Positions 9,997 through 22,358 of a DNA stretch of 64,000 nt are shown here, piece by piece. The position numbers and the translations under genes were made by a program. The notes beneath the pieces are model-generated. The model ran no database searches. It worked only from the letters and a program-made list of their open reading frames with translations, and was not told the origin of the DNA. Every line of letters begins with the position of its first letter. Within the stretch, counting starts at the first letter, position 1. Source of the stretch: Stereum hirsutum FP-91666 SS1 (Eukaryota > Basidiomycota > Agaricomycetes > Russulales > Stereaceae); contig NW_006763142.1 in NCBI RefSeq assembly GCF_000264905.1, forward strand, positions 918,597-982,596, given 5' to 3'.

Positions 9997-12875
9997 ATGC
10001 AGGCTTCTATCGGTGCGTTGCTCTGTTCATGCCGTGCACGACGTCTTTGTTGACCCGGTGCAACCGTAGTCCGTAGGGCCGCGACACGGTCCCTGGTCCA
10101 GAGCAGGCTCGTCCAGAGACCTGGTCAGCTCCATGCCCTCAACAAAAGGCTTCTCTCGTCCACCCCAGTCGCACGCAACGACCCAGCCACGGTGCACATC
10201 TTCTTTCTTTCCTCTCGTTACCTGCACGGACTCTTACCTCTCCGTGTCCACTTCTCGCCTTCTCGACATTCACATTTCTAGCCACCACCGTCTGCCCCCC
10301 TTCCCCCGCCGCTCCCTCGCGTCTCCAGATGGCGCAAGTTCCTCCAGACCCTCGGCCGCGTTACCCTCGTCACTATCATCACCTCCGGCGGTGTCTTCTA
10401 CTACGCCACGCAGTCGGATAAGCATCCTGGCCCTCAACTGCCCTATGATCCCTCGAAGAAGACCGTCGTTGTGCTCGGAACTGGCTGGGGTTCTGCGAGT
10501 TTCTTGAAGAGCTTGGATACCACGGATTACAATGTTGTACGTCTCGTCTTCCTTCTGGCTCTGTTTCTCCTCGAACCATCAGGCGGGGCGGTGAAAGGTT
10601 ACATCGACCTCCACCCTTGTCGAGTGACGGCTATCTTTGGATGAAACAAGCATCTTGTACGGCGCATGTTTCTGCGTGCTGTACATTGCACTGTCAAATC
10701 ATGGATTCTGATATGTCGCGAGTGTCGTTTTCGACTTGGAACATACACTATATGCTTTAGCTACAGCATCGTCGAGTCTCGAAAGTCCCGGTGGGGCTCG
10801 CGCTTAAGCTACATACTTCATCATGACGTCGTCATGCGCGCTCTCCCCGTTCTATCCTCGGCCCACTTGAAGATTTTCGTTTCGCACTCGCTATCCCGTC
10901 GCAGATGACCGGTCAGAGTGCCACTTCAACATGCTCGCGCCACACCATCATCGAAGCTTTCTCGCATGTTCATGTGCTTCGTCGGATGACGTATTTCGCC
11001 TGCTTTGGGCGATCATGTTACCGTCCTCCGCCTTCGAAGTTCGAACAGGGGTTCAGTGGCACTTGCTCAGTCGTGGCGACTGTCCTGGCCTTGCGGCGTT
11101 GCTTTTTCACGAGTAGATCGTTGGTGGCAATAATTCGGCGGGATTTGCGTTTTTGCATACTGAGCGTGCATTCGGCAGTCTCGAGAGGGTCTTTTACTTG
11201 GTTTAGTTCGTTCCTCTCGAGGTTTCCGGGCTCACCAAAAATGCATCGTATATGCCGTTCTACCCTCACTCTGTCTCTCACCACCGTCACCACCTGCTTA
11301 CTCACTCTCACCATCTCCAGGTCGTCATCAGCCCCCGCAACTTCTTCCTCTTCACCCCCCTCCTCCCCTCCGTCGCCGTCGGCACCATCTCCCCCAAATC
11401 CATCCTCCAACCCATCCGCTACATCACCCGGCACAAAGAACGCTCCGTCACCGTCATCGAAGCCGAAGCGCACTCCGTCGACCCCATCGCAAAGACCGTC
11501 ACCTTCTCCGATGACTCCGAAATCCAAGGCGCGGTCTCCTCCACCACGATCCCGTACGATTACCTCATCTACGGCGTCGGCGCCGAAACGCAGACGTTTG
11601 GCATACCCGGCGTGCAGCAGCATGCGTGTTTCATGAAGGAGATACAGGATGGGGAACGTATGAAGAGGAGGTTCTTGGATTGTGTGGAGAGTGCGGGCTT
11701 TCCCGGACAGAGCGACGAGGAGATCGATAGGCTGTTGCATTTTGTGGTCGTTGGCGGCGGTCCGACGGGCGTGGAAGTTAGTGGAGAACTTCATGATTTC
11801 TTGGAACAGGATCTGAAATCCTGGTACCCCGAACTCTCCTCTCGCATCCGCATCACCCTCGTCGAGGCCCTACCCTCCGTGCTTCCCATGTTCTCCAAGC
11901 GCCTGATCGATTATACAGAGTCGACGTTCAAGGAGAGTAAGATCGATATATTGACGAAGACGATGGTGAAGGAGATTAAGGAGAAGAGTGTTGTGCTGCA
12001 GATGCCGGATAAGACGATACAGGAGGTGCCGGTTGGGATGGTGGTTTGGGCGGGAGGGAATAAGCCGAGGGTGGTGACGAATGATTTGATTAAGAGGATT
12101 AATTCGGTCGTTGCGGAATCGCAGACGAATAGGAGGGGGATCGCTATTGATGGTGCGCTCCCTTTTCTACACTCTTTCGCACCCTTCCGCGACATAGTCC
12201 GTAACTGATTTTCTTTTCTTTTCTTTTTCCTCTGTGTTGTCGTGATGACGGCAGATCACCTCCGCATGGTAGGAACCGACGGCACCGTCTTCGCCCTCGG
12301 CGACTGTACCGCATCCTCTTACGCCCCTACCGCGCAAGTCGCATCCCAACAAGGCGCGTACCTCGGTCGTCTATTCTCCCAGCTTGCGAAGCGTGATGCT
12401 TTAGCGGCTGCTGCTGCGAGTGCGGTGGACGAGAAGGAGGTAGAGGGATTGAAGAAGCAGTTGGAGCGCACGGAGAAGTTGAGGCCGTTCCATTATAGTC
12501 ATCAGGGGAGTTTGGCGTATATTGGGAATGAGAAGGCGATTGCGGATTTGGTTTTCTTTAATCAGAAGGTTTGTCTTGCTCTTCCTTCCACCGCTGAGTT
12601 TGTGTTGGTTCTGACGAGTGCTGGGTGATGCGTGGTGTGTGGTGTAGTGGGCGTCCGGAGGCGTGGCGACGTTCCTTTTCTGGCGGAGCGCGTATTTGAG
12701 CACGTTGTTCTCGATGAGGAATAGGGTGCTTGTGGCGTCGGATTGGTTGAAGGTTAAGCTGTTTGGACGGTGCGTTTTTTCTTTTTCTTTTTCCTCCCCT
12801 CCTGGGAATGTTATTGGATCGGAGGCTGACTGTGATTGTGACTGTTTACGTTTTAGTGATCTCGCTCGCGAGTAA
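9997..12875 (+). CDS. Mitochondrial alternative (type II) NADH:ubiquinone oxidoreductase
   Basis: Exons 9997-10012, 10070-10191, 10282-10536, 11321-12152, 12255-12568, 12648-12769 and 12857-12875 sum to 560 codons (559 residues plus stop). It oxidises NADH and reduces ubiquinone without proton pumping, at the inner mitochondrial membrane. Residues 1-45 are rich in Arg and Ser ([12 protein letters not shown]), a presequence; a hydrophobic segment [15 protein letters not shown] follows. The FAD site is [12 protein letters not shown], then [17 protein letters not shown] and [10 protein letters not shown]. The NADH site is [12 protein letters not shown], then [10 protein letters not shown] and FALGDCTAS. 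The C-terminus has the membrane-associating [14 protein letters not shown]. No EF-hand insert is seen. The N-terminal hydrophobic segment favours the external (NDE) class, but internal versus external is not decided. Intron 3 is 784 nt, far longer than the others. Confidence 0.95.
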
Positions 12876-14039
12876 ATTCACTCGTGGAAGTAAAGTACTT
12901 AGCATTATTTCTTTTTGCATATACGTCCTGTTCTCTCCAAGCGCAACCTGTCCGCTCGTTCATTTTTACTTCATTGTTCGACCGCTTTACTTTCCAAGCG
13001 ATACGAGCTAGACGTACCGCATTCATATGCATATCCTACCGTCAAACTGATCCATCCTCAGCCTCAGTTGATGTCCTTTTATCCGACTATCTCGGACGGA
13101 CATACCGATAGACTTTTGTTTCTTTGCCGTTCGTTCGGCGTGCATCATTTTTCCCTTTCCCGTTCAGCGTGCATACAGAATCCAGATACAGGCCCCGGCT
13201 TCGGTTTACCCTACGCCACACTTATACATCCGCATACATACCTATAGACGTGTTCCGTGTTCCGTGTTCCTTTCGGTCGATTCGTTTGGTCTTGACCCTG
13301 GCCCGCCCGTTGTTCATTGACCATTCTGGACACCATTATCGTAGTATTAGTATGTTACTTATTTGTGCGAGGCTATATAGACGGTTCTTCTGTTCCTTTT
13401 TCATCATTTCTTGATTGACTGCGCCATCTGTCCGATTCGAACTCGGCTCTGATTTTTGGACGGTGGTGCTGAGAACCGGAGAAGCCGTACGCGGAGGTTT
13501 GATTGAGAGTGGGACGGCCTACTGACGTGGCTGGGAGCACGGGTCGATGGCTGGTACGAGCATATATTCTACTATTTCCAAGCTCGGTATATTAATTCTA
13601 GTTATCCCTCGAAAAGCCAGACTATATATCAAGTGATCGTTAAGTGGATCTCACTCGCTGAGCGATGATACCATTCAGTGGCATTCACCGGCCTGCAGAG
13701 AGCGATCGCGCCATAGGGTTGGTACACCCCGCCTGCCTAATCGGGAAGACAAAGAGAACTTGTACAGTGCGCTTCCGAGACCGAGACACGTTTTTTCGTC
13801 TTCTCGTTCGGGACGGGGATTTGCCGGGTGGTATATATATGTGATTGGGGCTCGCTTGTGGAGTCGTCTGTCTGTCTCTTCCACCACTTCCACGAGCGCG
13901 GTGACGATCGCACTTGCGCAGCTTTGACTGTCTGTCATCAAACTAAATCCTCATCGATAATGCATCCACACCCACGCGAGCGTAACGCCCATAATCTATA
14001 ACCTCACAACTACATCCATCTCCATATCCGAAACGTAAA
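12876..14039. other. Intergenic region, no gene seen
   Basis: It holds the 3' flank of the NADH dehydrogenase gene and the upstream region of the intronless gene at 14040. The open frames show no recognisable protein. Confidence 0.5.
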
Positions 14040-14825
14040 ATGCTCACCGTCATCCTCCCCGCCTCCCACGTCCACCACTTCTTCTGCGGCGTCTCCGATC
14101 CCTTCTCCCAAGCCGAAGAGGAAAATACGGTATTCGAGGCTCTGGACTGTAAGCCTTGGGGCGCTGTGGGGTACGCGCCTGATGGGTGGTTTGAGTTGGG
14201 GATTCCGAGTGAGAGGGAGTTGGGTGCTAGTTTGAGTGATTGTGTCGGCGGCCCTACTCTGATGTTCCCGGATGCGGGGAACGATGAAGGTTCGACGATA
14301 CCCGGTGCTGCTACACCTTCTTCGGGTTCAGTGGTGGTTCAGACTTCGATTATGCCACTAGAGGCGACATGCTCACCGGACGATCTCGATACGGATACGA
14401 ATACGAAGGGTCTGGGTTCCGAGCCCCCGCACGCTCCTTCAAACTCGACGGACCCTTGCACGACGACCGATAACATCTCAAATATTGAGCGGCCTTCAAC
14501 ATCTCTAGTATCGTCGACGTTCAAATGGCCGCCAACAGAACTACCCACATTTATAATCGATTCTCCTGCGTCCTGGGACGGGAACCACGCGCACCCGGAG
14601 GACGTGTATCTGGCTGCCTATGATGACGGGGCGCATCTTTTCGTTCCTATGGTAGGGGCGTTTGGGAAGTTGGATAGGGAGTGGGAGAGACGATTTTTCC
14701 CTATGGCTGAGGAGGCTGGGGCGTGTGCGACCGCTATAGAGGGAGATGAGAGTGGAGAAGGTGGGGGGAAAAGTGGTCTTGATGGTGTTGTGAATGTGGA
14801 AGATGGTGCTAATGATAAGAATTGA
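14040..14825 (+). CDS. Hypothetical protein, intronless
   Basis: A single open exon of 261 codons from a well-placed ATG. I do not recognise the family. The N-terminal third (MLTVILPASHVHHFF, ALDCKPWGAVGYAPDGWFELGIPSE) and the C-terminal third (VYLAAYDDGAHLFVPMVGAF, LDREWERRFFP) look folded and are rich in aromatic residues. The middle (about residues 80-170) is Thr/Ser/Pro-rich and probably disordered. The tail is acidic and Gly-rich. No signal peptide or membrane helix is seen. Lack of introns sets it apart from most neighbours. Length and clear amphipathic blocks favour a real gene. Confidence 0.6.
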   Translation: MLTVILPASHVHHFFCGVSDPFSQAEEENTVFEALDCKPWGAVGYAPDGWFELGIPSERELGASLSDCVGGPTLMFPDAGNDEGSTIPGAATPSSGSVVVQTSIMPLEATCSPDDLDTDTNTKGLGSEPPHAPSNSTDPCTTTDNISNIERPSTSLVSSTFKWPPTELPTFIIDSPASWDGNHAHPEDVYLAAYDDGAHLFVPMVGAFGKLDREWERRFFPMAEEAGACATAIEGDESGEGGGKSGLDGVVNVEDGANDKN

Positions 14826-16467
14826 CTTTTGACTGCTCGACATTGTGGTTCGACTAGGATGTTAGGAAGTGAGGCTCGCACATGGGACGAAACCGTTCGA
14901 TGGTACTTTGTCTCATCGAAATGCAAGTCTAAGTTCGTATTCACGGTCGAAACGCAAGACAAATTGATCGTATAACAGCGCTTCTTAGTAGGGTACTAGT
15001 CAAAACGGAAAGAAAGTCGGTGATCGCCTTCAGGGTACTCAAAATACTCTGGAGGATGAAAGCCTTGACCTTCGAGGTCCATAAATTGACGGAGCAGGTC
15101 GGGATGAAGGAACTGGCCATACTCGTGGCGTTGGGGGAGCATTCCAACCGAGAGATATCATCCCGTGGCTCTGCACCGCAGAGAAACTCTGACATCTGCG
15201 ACGACAAATGATCAGTCTGGTGTCATGAGTTCATATGTGGGCTAAATTGAAAGAAATAAAGAAAAGTGGGTCCGCATTGCACTGACATGCATCCACTCTT
15301 CGAGTAGTGCAGCACTTCAGCCTGAGAAGATCGGGGATCTGCACCGAACGCACTAATCAGACTCCATGGAGGATAATTATAAAGCGAAAAGTTCGTAGAT
15401 TATCTGGAATCGTGTATGTCATAAACCTTTAGGTGGATGATAGTCTTATGTACTAAACTAGTACGGCTGACTGTCATGGCCTCTCACTAGCATTGAAAGG
15501 GAGAAAAAGCTCAATAATTCAAAATTTGGTGAAGACGACTCTGCAAGAAGAATGTCAAATAGACGTACCGCACAAAATTATTCTCAAGGACTATCGACAG
15601 ACAAACTCAGAAGATCTCGAAGCTTGATCGTTGCGAGTGGCCCAGAATAACGATGACAAGCTATGGCAAGCCTGACGCCAAAAGCGGATCACAAAGCGTG
15701 TGAAAATCCGCGCTCACGAGGACGCATCGCCACAGATCGGCGCCACCCCGCCACGTCTCAGCGGCAAGTCTCCTGGACCGTAACCACCACGACTGAGCAT
15801 CCTAACTTGGACCAGGGAGCAGTAAGGACTATTATCGCAGCTCTATAATCGTATATCGGCTAGGTATGCTATGTTCCACATCTACAAGATGTGTTTCCTG
15901 GTATGCTCGCGGGAGTGGCACCACTGGATTGCCACTGGACCATGGCGATGCTTCGTCCGTTGTCTTGTGGTCTTTCCTATGCTTCATTTCGCCGCGACCC
16001 CCTGAAACTGCACGAGGCTCTGATTTTCTACGCACTCTATCCTGCCTATATATAACGGGCCTGTTTCGTCAGAGACGGACATTGAGGGACTTCAGAAGCT
16101 CAAGGCATCGAGAGGGTGCACGTTGAACGAGCCGTGGTCACGTCCGAGGATGCCGCTCGCTGTCCCAATTTGGCTGTCCGTGCCGTAGCGTTGTCGAGTT
16201 CTCTTTCTGATCGCTCTTCGCTGCTGTTGCTTGCGTTGCTAGCGAGAAACTTGTTCGACATGGATGGCTGATTTCCTCTTCAACAGGATTACACCTTCTA
16301 TCTATCTTTGACTTCTGCCACTCGTTTCCTGAGTACGGTCGGCGAATGCAATTACCGATCTTCTTGTCTTCGTAAAGGAACTCTTTTTGTGAGCTTTTTC
16401 TGTCTCTATGAGTGTACCACGCGTAACTAACGCGTCCACGTGCTCTTTTTCCTTCAAGTGACGCATC
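14826..16467. other. Intergenic region with one possible coding fragment
   Basis: On the minus strand, from about 15140 down to a TAG at 14996, one frame reads YGQFLHPDLLRQFMDLEG, GFHPPEYFEYPEG and HRLSFRFD. This looks like a real C-terminal exon, but no partner exon is evident upstream, so it may be a gene relic. The rest (15200-16040) shows nothing convincing. Confidence 0.3.
16047..16055 (+). promoter_or_regulatory. Putative TATA element upstream of GH95 gene
   Basis: TATATATAA on the plus strand, about 410 bp before the ATG at 16468. If used, the leader would be long and contain upstream ATGs, or be spliced. Confidence 0.3.
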
Positions 16468-19400
16468 ATGGGGGTCCCGCTTTCTCAATCGCGGCGCGAG
16501 CTGCTCGGCAGCAAGTTTCCGGAGGATCCTTACGAGCACCCATATAAACCGCGACATGAACGCTCCTTCAGATGTGCGCTCAGAACTATTCTTTCCCTCT
16601 CGGCTTTACTCCTGGTTGCTCTCTATCTGTCACCTTCATTGTCGGACATCGTCTTTGGGACTGTCGCCATGCGTCTAAGGTACTTGGCTGAGATTGCAGG
16701 CTTGCTGGTGGGTGCTGGTGGAGTCGTATCTATCGTTCCTACAACATTTCCTACCTCTGGAAATGTAATGTGGTATACCGCACCCGGAGCCAGTTAGTAT
16801 CTTTATTATATGTTCATTGAACGATAACAGCTCAACTTTCTTTTACGTTGACAGCCTGGCTGGAGGATTATCTTCCTGTTGGTAATGGGTATCTGGCAGG
16901 TAAAACTGTTATTTCTCTTCCTTGTGGGCATGAACTATTGCTAATAATGAGTGGACTTCAGCTATGCTTCCTGGTAACACGAACCAGGAGAATACTCAAT
17001 TGAATATCGAGTCTCTATGGAGCGGAGGACCTTTCCAGGACCCAGTAAGTTTGAGAGTTGCAATGTTCAGTTTTCACTACCAAGAACTAATATCTTTCCA
17101 GACATACAACGGAAGCAATAAGCCATGGGATCAGCGAACTGCTTTGGCTCAGGACATGCAACAAATACGTCAGACAATATTCACGGATGGCACGATTGGG
17201 GGTAAGATCAAAACTTCCGCTTCTGCGCTGTAATAACCTGTACTCATTATATCTACTTTTAGATGTCGAGGTCCTAGCGGCTGATATCGGCGCTTACGGT
17301 ACGGACACGTAACCTTCGACCAAGCAGGCTCTGATTGGCAATCTTCTAGGTTCTTATGCCGGCGCTGGCTTTCTTCTCTCAAGCATAAACGTGACGGGCG
17401 ACGTTACCGGTTATACGAGATGGTTAGACATGGATTCTGCTCTAGCCCGTACTCAGTGGACGCAAGATAACAGCACGTTCCTTCGGTGCGTTTCTACGAC
17501 GTTTAGATAATCTGCACTGTCCTGATTGTACATATCAACAGCACGACGTTCTGCTCGCATCCGTCCCAGGCCTGTGTCGAGCATATTAACACAACCTCCG
17601 CCACACTCCCGCCGCTTGAGTATGCGTTCGATATCACGCAGGAGGCGGGCCTTCCCACCCCTAACATCACATGCTTCGACAACTCTACCCTCCAGATTCG
17701 TGGCCTTGTTGCTGATCCTGGTATGACCTACGAGGTACGACTTTTTCATCGTTACGGAGTAATACTTGCTCATTATCGACGTTCGATTAGATTTTGGCTC
17801 GTGTTCAGACCGCTTCTATATCCGGCTCAGGTGGCGAAGTCTCCTGCAGTACTATCGATGGCGTCGGTGGCGCGACGAACGCCACCCTAAGTGTGACCAA
17901 CGCTACCGAATCTTGGATCACTTGGGTCGGAGGAACAGACTTTGACCAGACTGCGGGCGACGCCGCTCACTCGTTCTCCTTCAAAGGCTCGGATCCTCAC
18001 AGCGCCCTCGTTTCGACTCTCACCATCGCACTTTCCACTGGTAGCTCGAATTCGTCCAACGCCACTTATCCTTCACCCGTCTTCGCAGCTCAACTCTCAG
18101 AGCACGTCGAAGACTACGCGGCCATTGCGACTGTCGTGTCGGTTGATTTAGGTCAGGTTCCAGACTTGACTACACCGACGGATGAGTTGTACGCGTCGTA
18201 TGAGACCGATGGGACAGATCCTCATCAGGCGTACGTCGAGTGGTTGTTGTTCAATTTTGGAAGGTACCTTTTGATCGGGAGTGCGAGAGGAGCGTTGCCT
18301 GCGAATCTGCAGGGCAAGTGGGCGAACGGTATCACGAATGCCTGGAGTGCAGGTACGCACCTGCTCTTCACGGTCTTTTGAGATATCGTTGACTGACGTT
18401 CCCTTCGTTGTGGCTTCCGTTTGATGAAAGACTATCGTAAGTTTTTCCCTATCGGTTTCATTCATGGGGATGTCGTCGTATCTTTTCTCACATTTATACC
18501 TCAGACGCCAACATCAACACCCAAATGAACTATTGGATGGCGGAACAACTTGGTTTGAACGTGACACAGTCGTTGTGGGATTACATGGAGGTTCGTCTCT
18601 CGTGGAAGAAGCCCCCTTGATATACCTTTAACGCTGGCTATTTTACAGCAAAATTGGGCTCCCCGTGGTTCAGAGACCGCGAAGATCCTGTACAACATTT
18701 CCGAAGGATGGACCACTCACAATGAGGTATGCGAGCAGCCCATTCTCTGCCCATTTAGTTCTGACTGGGTGATTTCGCTGTAGATGAACGTACGTTACCC
18801 TATTGCCGCAGTACAGGCCATAAATCTTTGCTAATTGCGTGTTATGCAGATCTTTGGGCACACCGGCATGAAGCTCTCAGGCAACTCTGCACAATGGGCT
18901 GATTATCCTGGTGAGCCCTTACGCATCCTCATTGTCGAGATCTCTACTCATAGTACGCTTTTCAGAGTCGTCGGTCTGGATGGTCAGTTTATTCCCACTA
19001 ATCCATCAAATCTCACATGTTGACGACCTGATATTAGATGATTCATGTCTGGGACCACTTCGATTACACCGGCGACACAGCATGGTGGAAAGCTCAAGGA
19101 TATCCTTTGCTCAAGGTCGAATGCAGTTACACATTTCTCGAGCCCGACCGCTGATTCTCTGTTCACAGGGAGTAACTCAGTTCCAACTCCAGAAGCTCAT
19201 CCAGGACGAGCACTTCAATGACGGGAGACTCGTTACCGCTCCATGCAACTCTCCAGAGCAAACCCCGATCACTCTCGGTAATTCTCCTCATGAGTGTAAA
19301 ATCGTAGAGTCATCGAATTGATATGATTACAACCACCTTACAGGCTGTTCTCACCAACAGCAACTCATCTGGCAGCTACTGAATGCGGCCGAGAAGGGAT

Positions 19401-20436
19401 ACCAGGCCGCAGGAGATACTGATGCCACATTCCTCAGCGGTGCGTGTGTCCCAGTCACGTCCATGGAAGATTCTCATTTTCAGTGTGGCACTTCTAGATG
19501 TTCAGAGCAAGCGTGCTCAGATGGATATGGGTATCCACATCGGTTGGTGGGGCCAACTGCAAGGTTCGTCAGATCGCTACTTTCCCACCGTGACTATCCA
19601 AACCAACCTTTTCCTGCGAATCTCTAGAATGGAAAATTGACATGGATAGTCCCACGGACACCCATCGTCATCTCTCGCATCTCGTCGGTCTCTACCCTGG
19701 ATACGCCGTCGCATCTTTCAACGCAACCGCCCAGTCGCCCATCTACACTAATAGCACTCTGCAGCACTACACTCCGATCGACGTGTTCAACGCCGCCGAG
19801 ATAAGTCTCATCCATAGAGGCAATGGAACAGGCCCGGACGCGGACTCTGGTTGGGAGAAGGTCTGGAGAGCGGCTGCGTGGGCGCAGTTAGCGAATGCAA
19901 CTGAATTCTACCACGAGCTCTCGGTACGTTTCTTCGCCCGCATTGCACTCTTTAGTTTGACTCACCAATACTTCTTTGTGCAGTACGCCGTTGAACGCAG
20001 CTATGGACCGAACCTCTTGAGCGAGTATGGTCCGGGAAGCGGAATTTTCCAGATCGATGCCAACCTGGGGTATCCTGCCGCTGTCATCGTAAGTCTCGCC
20101 CATTCTTGCTTCCAGTAAGGTGGTAAATGCTAACACGGAGCACCCGTACAGAACGCTCTCGTTCAAGCTCCCGACACCCCGGCCTACTCTGATACCCTCA
20201 CCATCACTCTACTCCCCGCCCTTCCCGACAACTGGGCCAAGGGATCAGTGACCGGCTTCAGGATTCGCGGTGGAATGACCTTGGACATGAAGTGGAGTGA
20301 CGGCGAGCCGACCGAAGTGACTATTTCGACAACCGAACAGCCGTTGGGTGCGCGCCCTGTGCAGGTCAAGTTCAACGGTGCTGTGAAGGCGACTTTCAGC
20401 ACTGGAACCGTCTCGACGCAGTCTATCTCTTTCTAA
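16468..20436 (+). CDS. GH95 family alpha-L-fucosidase
   Basis: About 14 short introns interrupt a protein of roughly 900 residues matching glycoside hydrolase family 95, inverting enzymes that release alpha-1,2-linked L-fucose. In order: [27 protein letters not shown]; a Ser/Thr- and N-glycosylation-rich beta domain; [17 protein letters not shown]; the NxN pair in [11 protein letters not shown], which in the family positions the catalytic water; [25 protein letters not shown], holding the probable general acid Glu; then [25 protein letters not shown], the conserved Asp/His region; and [13 protein letters not shown]. The first ATG (A at -3, G at +4) gives about 40 basic and polar residues plus a hydrophobic segment ([15 protein letters not shown]). 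An in-frame ATG at 16669 gives a conventional signal peptide ([18 protein letters not shown]). I report the longer form; the shorter is equally plausible and implies a secreted enzyme. Confidence 0.9.
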
Positions 20437-20904
20437 TCCCTTCTATCCTTAGTACATTTCCACGCTGAATCACGAAATATTGTATGATACGAAGCTTCGA
20501 TCACTGAATGTGCCTATCCATCTTTACATGTATTTATCTCCATCTCCTTGTAAATGAACTATCATCATCTTGAAGAAGAGCTTACTGTGCGGGGCGGAAC
20601 ATATTTCCATTCGGAATACCGATGCTGGCTGCAGGTATGGCAGGTATACGGAACCTGATCTTCGTTTGGAGCATATGGGCCACAGTGGCACCTGCACGGC
20701 GAAAGCCGTGCTGCCGAAGCGAACTGAACTCCGCAGGGGTACAAGGAAGATGTGTATATGTGGAAGTAAGGACATCATTCTTCCGCTCAAGACGAGTCAC
20801 AGGCGTTGAACAATGCTGGAGGACAACGAATTCCTGGTCCCTAATGGGAGCAGGTCTTGCGTTCACTTGAATAACCACATCGGGACAACACTCTCACGCT
20901 TTCC
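20437..20904. other. Intergenic region, no supported gene
   Basis: It contains the GH95 3' flank. A minus-strand frame (20582-20878, 98 codons) is open but shows no domain; with the downstream gene starting at 20905 this interval must also hold that gene's promoter. Confidence 0.4.
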
Positions 20905-21382
20905 ATGGCCCAGCCCACGCGGGCCTACCCACGCGAGCAAAAGACCTATCGACGTCTTCACCCTCCTCCTACCCCATTTGGACAATCTCAGCCACCCACG
21001 GGATCCCACCCACGCGAGCAAAAGACCTATCGACGTCTTCACCCCCCTCCTACCCCATTTGGAAGCTATCAAGTCCCGCGCGAGCGCGAACGCTGCGAAC
21101 TCTTCCCGCAACACTTGATTCTTATGTTTTCGTGTGCATTCATTATTTTCCCAATTTTATTCTCCTTCGTGATCTTTCAATCCAATTGCATGGTCTATTT
21201 TCGTCCCTGCTTTGACATAGCGCGACCTTACAACCTGGCCGATATGAACTACAACATGATAACTTGAACGCTTTGATCTAAGGACCGAAACAGAATATGA
21301 TTATGACAGTGGCGCTGACGACTGGGAGGATGACGGTTGGTTGGTCCGTGAATCTGAATCAGACGAGGCAGACGAGTACTAG
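20905..21382 (+). CDS. Small protein with 27-residue tandem repeat and acidic C-terminus
   Basis: Exon 1 (20905-21131) and exon 2 (21283-21382) join in phase across a 151-nt GTGTGC...AAG intron to give 109 codons including the stop. The N-terminal half has two copies of a basic, Pro-rich unit containing PREQKTYRRLHPPPTPFG at 27-residue spacing. The C-terminal 30 residues are strongly acidic (TETEYDYDSGADDWEDDGW ending ESDEADEY). A basic repeat fused to an acidic tail suggests a charge-segregated, mostly disordered protein. I do not recognise it. Without splicing, the frame would read through a T-rich hydrophobic stretch to a stop at 21267, which looks like translated intron. Confidence is limited because no homologue can be checked. 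Confidence 0.45.
20927..21063 (+). repeat. 81-bp-period tandem repeat, two copies of a 56-bp core
   Basis: Cores at 20927-20982 and 21008-21063, containing ACGCGAGCAAAAGACCTATC, differ at about one position. The period (81) is a multiple of three, so the copies are in the same frame. Confidence 0.85.
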
Positions 21383-22358
21383 TGGCGGCTTACATGCCAA
21401 TGGGGATGAGGACGGCTGCTGGAATTGCTTAAACGGTTGGTTGTTGCAAGATCTCGCTATTAATGCTGTGGTTTTATTATTTTATATTTAATGTGATGAT
21501 GTGTTGTGTCTTTTGTGTTCTATGAATCCACTCATGAGACACTTAACTGGATCTACGTCGTACCTCGTACATGACACCTGGCCTAAGAATCGCGACGCTT
21601 GTTGCGTTGGTTTTCACTTACAGCGGTTTGCAGAATCGTAGTCGCACCTCGAATTCACGCAGAGAAGCTCTGCTCCACACGACGCCTTACCCGACACTCC
21701 CGACGGGGCTGCCACGAGTTGGGCCACATCGCTCTTGCAGGCCCTCAGTGCACAGTACTGAGCTGAATTTCGCGCTTTTTATGAATATAATTGGTACAGC
21801 GAGGCCCTGCGAGTTAGGGGCTACTCAGATAGTAGGTTTCGTTCAATATTCTGAGGTGGAATACTACTCGGTGGTCAAATGTGGCCATGCCATTGAAGTG
21901 TGCCAAGGGTGGCGTTCGCTTCTTCAAATGGCAAGCGGTGCGTCAAGAACCGCCGGTCGCTCCATCGAGAGAAAAAGTGGGAGCGACTACGATTCTGAAA
22001 ATTGCTGTAATATTATAGATGCAACGTGATCATTATGTCACGCTCCAACCAATAGGGACCAGGTGGCGCCCGGAGGGCAAGTGTATAAGACGGGAGTAAA
22101 AGGCGAATAATCTAGGCATTAGTGAGCAACCGCTCGTCAGCCAGAGGCTGACGGATTGAGACTCGGACGGCGTGCTTGATTCTCTGGATTGGTTCAGGTA
22201 TGGCGCAATGCCTCGAGTACCCACTTCAATCGACTTTGGCTATCCTACATATGCATGGCTCACCATACGACAAGAATAAGGCTTTGGTCTGTTTCTGGTT
22301 TCTGCGTACCCTAACGTTGCTATCTCTTCGGTCCTCTTTTCCATAGTAGCGGTCGACC
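21383..22358. other. Intergenic region, no supported gene
   Basis: A plus-strand open frame of 152 codons (21571-22029) has no recognisable domain and a composition unlike the neighbouring genes. The rest is the upstream region of the monooxygenase gene. Confidence 0.4.

Noticed and set aside
11018..11794. Minus-strand open frame of 258 codons
   Set aside because: It is antisense to the long intron and a main exon of the NADH dehydrogenase; its Gly/Asp runs are shadows of C-rich coding sequence.
16138..16557. Minus-strand open frame of 139 codons
   Set aside because: It overlaps the GH95 5' region, has no domain and lacks splice-linked continuation.
21571..22029. Plus-strand open frame of 152 codons
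   Set aside because: No motif, no coding-like composition and no neighbouring exon in phase.
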